A stretch of DNA of 64,000 nucleotides from assembly GCA_030442035.1 (NCBI GenBank), contig JAUJEA010000005.1, forward strand, positions 1 through 64,000. The letters are read 5' to 3'. The position numbers and the translations under genes were made by a program. The notes under the pieces are model-generated. The model ran no database searches and was not told the DNA's origin. It saw nothing but the letters and a program-made list of their open reading frames with translations. Positions 58,032-64,000 of this stretch are shown here, piece after piece. This DNA comes from Splendidivirga corallicola (GTDB lineage: Bacteria > Bacteroidota > Bacteroidia > Cytophagales > Cyclobacteriaceae). How positions within the stretch are numbered: position 1 is the first letter of the stretch; the number at the start of each line of letters is the position of its first letter.

Positions 58032-58415
58032 AAACAGTTTTTTCCAAATTTATAAATTATTCCAATCGTTTGACTTTTATTGCAAACTTCTCTGACCAAT
58101 AACTTTTTTCGCTCTGCAATCGCTGAGGCAGCTGTGGCTGTGAGCATCCCTAGTACTTTACCAATAACCATCACTATAAGCGGAAGAAGTAGGTTAGAAA
58201 TGTATAAGTAAGTATTTGCTTTGAAGACGTTACTTCTATCTATGGGAGTTTTTTATGATCAGGAAACCAGCAGTCAGCATTACCTGAAAAATTCATAGAT
58301 AGATATAAAAAAGAAGTAAAAAATCAGGCATAAATCAATTACATTGAGTTTGAACAAACAGAAAAAGTAAATTGATTATTCAGCACCTCCTAAACTTAAA
58401 TACTTCAGCCTCTAA
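58032..58415. other. Intergenic region upstream of the SusCD sigma gene
   Basis: These 384 bases hold no convincing gene. The right end (58382-58410) has a weak octamer-like stretch (AACTTAAA, TACTTCAG). The promoter of the sigma-FecR operon should lie just left of 58100, but no clear element was found. Confidence 0.35.
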
Positions 58416-59642
58416 TCAAAGCCTTGCAGCCATCAGCAATTCCAAATCCGTATGTTTCAGGTTGAATTTTTTTGCTATATCAGCATTGGTTAAACTTCCC
58501 TTATAGGTATAAACCCCCTTCATAAACCAATGATGTGTAAAAATCATTTCTTCTACCCCACCGATTTCGGCCATTTGTCTTAGAATCGGGGTAAATATAT
58601 TGCTAATCGCAGTGGAGGCGGTCCCGGCAAACCTTGAAGTTAAATTGGGCACACAATAGTGAATAACATCGTGTTTCCTGTAAATAGGTCTTTCATGCGT
58701 GGTTATTTGAGAAGTCTCAAAACAACCACCCTGATCAATGCTCACATCGATGATGACGGAATCTTTTTTCATATTAGCCACCATCTCATCCGTCACGAAA
58801 CAACGAACCTTTCCTTTTTCCATTCTTACTGCCCCAATCACAACATCAGCGGTTGTGAGAGATTCAGCCAATGTAGCATTCCCAAATGTACTGGTGAAAA
58901 TTTGATGCCCCAGTGCATGCTTTATCCTTCTAAGTTTGTAAAGGTGGTTATCGAATATTTGAATTTCCGCTCCTAAACCTATAGCCGCTCTTGCTGCATA
59001 CTCAGCAACCGTCCCTGCACCAAGGATAACTACTTTTGTTGGAGGCACTCCGGTAACACCACCTAGCAGCATACCCTTTCCACTGTTAGTACCACTCAAA
59101 TACTCTGCTGCAATTAACAAAGAAGCTCCTCCGGCTATCTCACTCATAGCCCTGATTACAGGTTTTCCTTCTACTTTATCTTCTAGTAATTCAAATCCTA
59201 TTGCCGTGATCTTTTGTTTGTTCAGCGCTTTTATATACTCTACATTCTGACTTCCTATCTGAATAGCCGAAAATACCGTAGATCCGGGTTTCATGAAATT
59301 TATCTCATCCTGTGTCGGAGGTTCGATCTTCAAAATAATCCTGGCTTCGTAAACTTCTTTTGCTGAATAAACAATTTTTGCTCCGGCTTCACTATACTCT
59401 TTATCCGAGAACTTTGCAGTTTCTCCTGCCCCGCTTTCAATGCATACTTCCTGCCCATTGTTTACTAATAATGCAACAGCCTCCGGTGTTAGTGCAACCC
59501 TTCTTTCCTGCAATGCGATTTCCTTGGGTATTCCAAATAAAAGCCCCCCTTCACCCTCTTTTATTTTCAATAAAGATTCCTGAGGATATAGGCTTCGTTC
59601 CTTTGCCAGTTCTTCCAGACCAGATTTATATTGATCCTTCAT
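58416..59642 (-). CDS. ald: Alanine dehydrogenase
   Basis: The enzyme deaminates L-alanine to pyruvate with NAD. The N-terminal catalytic domain has FGIPKEIALQERRVALTPEA (substrate arginine) and ILKIEPPT (catalytic lysine). The Rossmann domain has VVILGAGTVAEYAARAA with GxGxxx(A), and the late motif is VIIDVSIDQGGCFETS. Length 408 is about 30 residues longer than Bacillus Ald because of an N-terminal extension, common in Bacteroidota. The start overlaps tsaE by 17 bases. Confidence 0.93.
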   Translation of the reverse strand: MKDQYKSGLEELAKERSLYPQESLLKIKEGEGGLLFGIPKEIALQERRVALTPEAVALLVNNGQEVCIESGAGETAKFSDKEYSEAGAKIVYSAKEVYEARIILKIEPPTQDEINFMKPGSTVFSAIQIGSQNVEYIKALNKQKITAIGFELLEDKVEGKPVIRAMSEIAGGASLLIAAEYLSGTNSGKGMLLGGVTGVPPTKVVILGAGTVAEYAARAAIGLGAEIQIFDNHLYKLRRIKHALGHQIFTSTFGNATLAESLTTADVVIGAVRMEKGKVRCFVTDEMVANMKKDSVIIDVSIDQGGCFETSQITTHERPIYRKHDVIHYCVPNLTSRFAGTASTAISNIFTPILRQMAEIGGVEEMIFTHHWFMKGVYTYKGSLTNADIAKKFNLKHTDLELLMAARL

Positions 59643-60081
59643 GTTTCTTTAACTTTATGATCCTTTTACCATTTTGATCTGAAATAATTTCAATCTGACA
59701 GAAATTTGATGGAAGTATGGATGAAATTCGGGAGGGCCACTCTATAAAACATATATTACCGGATTCAAAGTATTCGTCACAGCCAATGTCCATTGCTTCT
59801 TTTTCATCTTTCAATCTGTAAAAATCAAAATGGTAAAAAGTTTCTCCGGAGTTATTCAAATATTCATTTACAATTGAGAAGGTTGGGCTACTGACATTAT
59901 CTTCAACCTGAAACACATCACACACTGCCTTGATCAAGGTAGTTTTTCCTGCTCCCATTTCTCCTTCAAATAACCATATTCTATTGTCACCGGCAAATTC
60001 TACTATATCCTCTGCCAGACGTGGTAAAAATTCGAGATGTTCACAGGTTAGTTCTTTTTCAAATCCTGTATTAACCTGCAT
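59626..60081 (-). CDS. tsaE: tRNA threonylcarbamoyladenosine biosynthesis ATPase TsaE
   Basis: TsaE is the P-loop ATPase that recycles the TsaBD complex making t6A37 in ANN-decoding tRNAs. The 151-residue protein has Walker A EGEMGAGKTTLIKAV (about 41-55), the switch VSSPTFSIVNEY and the late motif YHFDFYRL plus ICFIEWPSRI. Overlaps of 11 bases with porX and 17 with ald show translational coupling. Confidence 0.95.
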   Translation of the reverse strand: MQVNTGFEKELTCEHLEFLPRLAEDIVEFAGDNRIWLFEGEMGAGKTTLIKAVCDVFQVEDNVSSPTFSIVNEYLNNSGETFYHFDFYRLKDEKEAMDIGCDEYFESGNICFIEWPSRISSILPSNFCQIEIISDQNGKRIIKLKKHEGSI

Positions 60082-61633
60082 TTTTCGAAGTTAGCGAAAT
60101 AATTGGAATAATCATCTCTTCCAATGAAATACCGCCGTGTTGAAAAGTATCCTTATAATAGTTAACATAATAATTGTAATTGTTAGGATAAGCGAAAAAG
60201 TAATCTTCCATGGCAAAAACGTAGGCGGTTGAAACATTAATTTTTGGCAAATGCAATGTTTCAGGTTTTCTTACGGCGAATACCCTATCATCATCATAGC
60301 TTAAATTTTTTCCCTGCTTATACCTTAGATTTGTATTGGTATTTCTGTCACCTATAATTTTATTCGGTTTCTTCACTCTGATGGTGCCATGATCGGTAGT
60401 GATAAAAACTTTAGCATCTTTATCTGATATACGCTTAAGGACCTCAAATAAAGGTGAATGCATAAACCATGACTTGGTAATTGATCGATATGCAGCCTCG
60501 TCAGGAGCCAGTTCTCTGATCATCTCCATCTCTGTTCTGGCATGGGATAGCATGTCAACGAAATTGTAAACAATCACATTCAGATCATTATTCATGAGGT
60601 TATTTACACTATCAATAAGCTGTCGTCCCTGGGAAAGGTTTTTGATTTTGTTGTAACTGTATTTTATATCCAGGCGATTTTTCTGCAACTGCCTTTTTAA
60701 GAATTGATCTTCATAGTTGTTTTTACCCTCGTCATCATCTTCTCCTATCCAAATGTCCTGATGGTACTTGGACATATCATCAGGAAGCATCCCGGCGAAA
60801 ATCGCATTCCTCGAATAAGCAGTAGTTGTTGGAAGAATAGAATAATAAGCATCTTCCTCCAAAATATTAAAATATTCATTGATGATAGGCTCCAGAACTT
60901 TCCATTGGTCATATCTCAGATTGTCAATCAGTATGAAAAAAATGGGCTTTTTATTGTCAACCTCAGGAAATACCTTTTTCTTCATTAGCTGATGAGAAAG
61001 CAACGGCTTATCTACGTCGGCATCATTCAGCCAGGATTGGTAATTATTTACAATATAGCGCGCAAAATTGGCATTTGCCTCACTCTTTTGCATATCAAAA
61101 ACTTCAGACATGCTTCTGTTGTCAGTGGCATCAATCTCAAGTTCCCAGAATACTAATTTCTTATATATATCAATCCAATCATTATGATCGATATGATCAT
61201 TATAAGCCATGCTCAGGTTACGAAAATCCTGTTGATAACTAATGGTTGTTCTTTCGTTAACAAGTCTTTTATTATCCAGAATTTTCTTGACCGAAAGGAG
61301 TATCTGATTCGGGTTTAATGGTTTGATCAGATAGTCTGCGATCTTAGATCCAATCGCTTCTTCCATGATATATTCCTCCTCACTCTTAGTGATCATGACC
61401 ACAGGAATATTTGGCTTTGTTGATTTGATATGATTCAAGGTTTCCAATCCCGACATCCCTGGCATGTTTTCATCTAAAAAAACAATGTCATACTGACTGT
61501 TTTCACAATGATCAATGGCATCCGCACCACTGTTTACACCCGTTACATCATAGCCCTTATTGTTAAGGAACAAAATATGGGGCTTAAGCAAATCTATTTC
61601 ATCATCCGCCCACAAAATACTGTATCTTTGCAT
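60071..61633 (-). CDS. porX: T9SS regulator PorX (response regulator fused to PglZ/alkaline-phosphatase domain)
   Basis: The receiver domain (1-120) has the acidic pocket D10/D11, the phospho-acceptor D54 in VFLDENMPGMSG and K104 in YLIKPLN. A helical linker leads to the PglZ domain (about 200-520): IFFILIDNLRYDQWKVLEP with the metal-binding Asp and the nearby TTTAYSRNAIF, then FITTDHGTIRV and a late QHGGISLEEMIIP. PorX controls T9SS gene expression with PorY and sigma P, and its PglZ domain cleaves oligonucleotides. It is first in the porX-tsaE-ald operon. Confidence 0.94.
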   Translation of the reverse strand: MQRYSILWADDEIDLLKPHILFLNNKGYDVTGVNSGADAIDHCENSQYDIVFLDENMPGMSGLETLNHIKSTKPNIPVVMITKSEEEYIMEEAIGSKIADYLIKPLNPNQILLSVKKILDNKRLVNERTTISYQQDFRNLSMAYNDHIDHNDWIDIYKKLVFWELEIDATDNRSMSEVFDMQKSEANANFARYIVNNYQSWLNDADVDKPLLSHQLMKKKVFPEVDNKKPIFFILIDNLRYDQWKVLEPIINEYFNILEEDAYYSILPTTTAYSRNAIFAGMLPDDMSKYHQDIWIGEDDDEGKNNYEDQFLKRQLQKNRLDIKYSYNKIKNLSQGRQLIDSVNNLMNNDLNVIVYNFVDMLSHARTEMEMIRELAPDEAAYRSITKSWFMHSPLFEVLKRISDKDAKVFITTDHGTIRVKKPNKIIGDRNTNTNLRYKQGKNLSYDDDRVFAVRKPETLHLPKINVSTAYVFAMEDYFFAYPNNYNYYVNYYKDTFQHGGISLEEMIIPIISLTSKNAG

Positions 61634-61678
61634 GCCTGCTTTTTTTCTTTAAATTAAAAAATTAAATCAACATAAGGA

Positions 61679-62908
61679 TTGAACAAGAAGAAAATATTTA
61701 ACGATCCTGTCTATGGATTTGTTGCTGTTCCTACTGATCTTATTTTCGACATTATCGAACATCCTTTTTTTCAGAAGTTACGTCGAATTAAGCAACTTGG
61801 ATTAACAGATTTCGTCTACCCGGGTGCATTACATACCCGATTTCATCATGCTATTGGTGCCATGCATTTGATGTCCATCACATTGGATAATCTGAGAAGC
61901 AAGGGAAATGAAATCAGTCAAGAAGAATATGAAGCGGCTTTGATCGCTATTTTGCTTCATGATATTGGACACGGTCCTTTTTCACATACGCTTGAATATT
62001 GTCTACTAAAAGGGATAAAACATGAAGACATTTCATTTCTTGTCATAAAACATCTTAATAAACATTTCGGTGGCGCGCTTGATTTGGCCATTCGAATGTT
62101 CTGCGATCAATATGAAAGGAAATTTTTCCACCAACTTGTTTCCAGTCAGCTTGACATCGACCGCTTAGATTATCTTAACAGGGACAGTTTTTTCACTGGT
62201 GTTTCCGAAGGGACCATTGGTGCGGACAGAATTATCAAAATGCTTGATGTCCGGGATGATCAAATTGTTGTAGAGGAAAAAGGAATTTATAGCATTGAAA
62301 ATTTTCTCAGTGCCAGAAGGTTAATGTACTGGCAAGTTTATTTACATAAAACAACCATAAGCTCAGAGAAAATCCTGGTGAAATTGATCACCAGGGCCAA
62401 AGATCTTATATCCAATCAGGAACCACTCTTTTCCACTAAACCATTGAAGTTGTTTTTGGAAAATGAAATCACGCTGGAAGATTTTGAAAATAACGATGCG
62501 TACCTGACTGCTTTTTGTTCCCTGGATGATTATGATATATGGGCTGCGATAAAAATATGGAGTCAGGGTGAGGATAAAGTTCTAAGATTATTGGCCAATA
62601 TGATCCTCAACAGGCGGCTTTTTAAAGTGGTTTTGTCTAATGACCAAATTCAAGATGAAAAAATAAAAGAGAAACAAACACGTATTATTCAAAAGCTCAA
62701 TTTAAATGAAAAGGAGTCAGAATATTTTATTGCACATGGTTCAATGAGTAATTCCGCTTATATTTCGGAAGGACAAAGCATCAATATTCTAACAAAAAAT
62801 GGAAAGATTCTGGATGTAGCTCAAGCATCCGATCTTCCCAATATAAAAGCCATGAGCAAAATTGTAAAAAAATACTACCTATGCTGGGCCAAAAGTTTAT
62901 CTTTGTGA
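61679..62908 (+). CDS. HD-domain phosphohydrolase (dNTPase/YdhJ-like)
   Basis: The 409-residue protein has the HD metal ligands in HTRFHHAIGAMHL, LLHDIGHGPFSHTLE and QLDIDRLDYLNRDS, the layout of SAMHD1/dGTPase-like HD enzymes. The natural substrate is not known; a nucleotide triphosphate is plausible. The start is TTG at 61679 (MNKKKIFNDPVYGF), which fits the normal family start. It diverges from porX with a 45-bp shared promoter region and is followed by lpxD after 28 bases. Confidence 0.9.
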   Translation: MNKKKIFNDPVYGFVAVPTDLIFDIIEHPFFQKLRRIKQLGLTDFVYPGALHTRFHHAIGAMHLMSITLDNLRSKGNEISQEEYEAALIAILLHDIGHGPFSHTLEYCLLKGIKHEDISFLVIKHLNKHFGGALDLAIRMFCDQYERKFFHQLVSSQLDIDRLDYLNRDSFFTGVSEGTIGADRIIKMLDVRDDQIVVEEKGIYSIENFLSARRLMYWQVYLHKTTISSEKILVKLITRAKDLISNQEPLFSTKPLKLFLENEITLEDFENNDAYLTAFCSLDDYDIWAAIKIWSQGEDKVLRLLANMILNRRLFKVVLSNDQIQDEKIKEKQTRIIQKLNLNEKESEYFIAHGSMSNSAYISEGQSINILTKNGKILDVAQASDLPNIKAMSKIVKKYYLCWAKSLSL

Positions 62909-62936
62909 CAATTTTAGTATAACCTGAATAAATTAA

Positions 62937-63992
62937 ATGGAGTTTACCGTAAATCAAATTGCAGGGATTTTAGGTGGGGAAGTACAAGGGAACGGTGAGT
63001 TAACAGTGCATAAACTGGCTACAATACAAGATGCGAAGAAGGGTTGCATTTCGTTTTTATCAAACCCGAAATACGAAAACTACATTTATTCCACTGAGGC
63101 TACAGCAATTATCGTAAAAGAGGGGTTTATGCCAAAATCTTCCATCAGTGCCACACTGATTTTTGTGCAGGATCCATATTTGAGTTTTACGGTTCTTCTT
63201 GAGGAATATCATAAAATCATAAGTTTTCAGAAAAAAGGTGTAGAAGATCCCTCTTATATTGGTAAAAACTCCAAAACGGGTGAAGGCATTTATCGCGGTG
63301 CTTTTTCATATATAGGTGAAAACACCTCCATTGGGAATAACGTTAAGATATATCCACAGGCTTATATTGGGGACAACGTGAAAATTGGGGATAATACTAT
63401 TATCCACCCGGGAGTGAAGATCTATGCCAATTCGATTGTGGGAAATAATTGTGTATTCCATTCAGGTGTGGTCATTGGAAGTGATGGTTTTGGATTTGCT
63501 CCGCAGTCCGACGGTTCATATAAAACCATACCTCAACTTGGAAATGTTGTAATTGAAGATAATGTGGATATAGGAGCCAATACGGTGATCGATTGTGCAA
63601 CACTGGAATCCACGATTATCCGAAAAGGTGTAAAGCTTGATAATCTTATACAAATAGCTCACAACGTAGAAATAGGAAAGAATACAGTCATTGCTGCACA
63701 ATCCGGAATTTCCGGATCCAGCAAACTAGGCGAAAACTGTATTATTGCAGGACAAGTTGGCATTGTCGGACATCTTGAAATTGGAAACAGGGTCACTGTC
63801 GGTGCACAATCCGGAGTCCCGAAATCCCTAAAAGATGATACCATTGCTACTGGAAGTCCCGCCATTGATCATAAGCAATATCTCCGCACAATTGCTGTTT
63901 ATAGAAATCTTCCCGAATTAAATGAGAGAATTAAACAACTTGAAGAAAAAATACTAAATTTGCCGACATTTAAACAGCATGATGAACATTAA
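62937..63992 (+). CDS. lpxD: UDP-3-O-acylglucosamine N-acyltransferase LpxD
   Basis: LpxD adds the N-linked 3-hydroxyacyl chain in lipid A synthesis. The N-terminal uridine-binding domain (1-110) has [20 protein letters not shown]. The left-handed parallel beta-helix (about 115-310) has hexapeptide repeats such as [20 protein letters not shown], the catalytic histidine in [12 protein letters not shown] and GSDGFGFAP. The C-terminal coiled coil is [15 protein letters not shown]. Its end overlaps the next gene by 11 bases. Confidence 0.97.
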   Translation: MEFTVNQIAGILGGEVQGNGELTVHKLATIQDAKKGCISFLSNPKYENYIYSTEATAIIVKEGFMPKSSISATLIFVQDPYLSFTVLLEEYHKIISFQKKGVEDPSYIGKNSKTGEGIYRGAFSYIGENTSIGNNVKIYPQAYIGDNVKIGDNTIIHPGVKIYANSIVGNNCVFHSGVVIGSDGFGFAPQSDGSYKTIPQLGNVVIEDNVDIGANTVIDCATLESTIIRKGVKLDNLIQIAHNVEIGKNTVIAAQSGISGSSKLGENCIIAGQVGIVGHLEIGNRVTVGAQSGVPKSLKDDTIATGSPAIDHKQYLRTIAVYRNLPELNERIKQLEEKILNLPTFKQHDEH

Positions 63993-64000
63993 GCAACATA
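63982..64000 (+). CDS. lpxC: Start of the next gene, probably lpxC (or lpxC/fabZ), cut by window edge
   Basis: An ATG inside the end of lpxD opens a frame reading MNIKQH before the window ends. Bacteroidota LpxC and LpxC/FabZ proteins usually begin MNxKQHT and follow lpxD directly, so the identification rests on six residues plus synteny. Confidence 0.55.

Overview
The window looks like chromosomal DNA of a gliding or biofilm-forming member of the Bacteroidota, most likely Cytophagales. The evidence is AT-rich DNA, type IX secretion (T9SS) cargo with type A and type B C-terminal sorting domains, a T9SS plug protein and the T9SS regulator PorX, a SusC/SusD pair under an ECF sigma/FecR switch, a Bacteroidota-type PUR protein, -7 elements of the form TAnnTTTG, and frequent TTG starts. 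No rRNA, tRNA, CRISPR array or complete mobile element was seen.

Layout. 1-252: the 3' end of an IS1182-like transposase and its terminator. 640-2798: ECF sigma factor, anti-sigma and a DUF4097 beta-strand repeat protein with a ladder of histidines. 3107-5626: priA. 5699-9811: a 1370-residue Asp-box (BNR) protein exported by T9SS. 10448-12446: a second ECF sigma gene, overlapped by an anti-sigma/outer-membrane-barrel fusion. 12647-17576: T9SS plug protein, a solitary Cas6, YchF, an AI-2E family permease and a PUR protein. 17706-21900: RlpA-like lipoprotein, DUF58 protein, ferredoxin, LuxC-type acyl-CoA reductase and a sensor histidine kinase. 22174-31802: a 3085-residue surface protein with 25 tandem repeats of about 85 residues, preceded by a small secreted protein resembling one SprB repeat. 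32272-34539: aconitase.

34642-39489 is an iron block: a ferric-iron ABC importer divergent from ferritin, with a DtxR-like 25-bp palindrome between them. A DUF819 membrane protein follows. 41615-46446 is the most unusual part: a possible 43-residue peptide gene overlapping a 1005-residue protein that joins an amino-acid-type adenylation domain to a polytopic membrane segment and a ferric-reductase/NADPH-oxidase-like flavin domain, followed by a crotonase and a predicted outer-membrane protein. The crotonase looks richer in G+C than its surroundings.

The rest is a CoA-pyrophosphatase Nudix gene, valS, a SusD-SusC-FecR-sigma operon without degradative enzymes, the compact ald-tsaE-porX operon, an HD-domain hydrolase, lpxD and the first codons of lpxC. 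Two kinds of non-coding repeat stand out: degenerate 8-bp periodic tracts in at least five intergenic spaces, and nested palindromes of about 150 bp and 85 bp. All calls rest on reading the sequence and remembered family features; no search was run.
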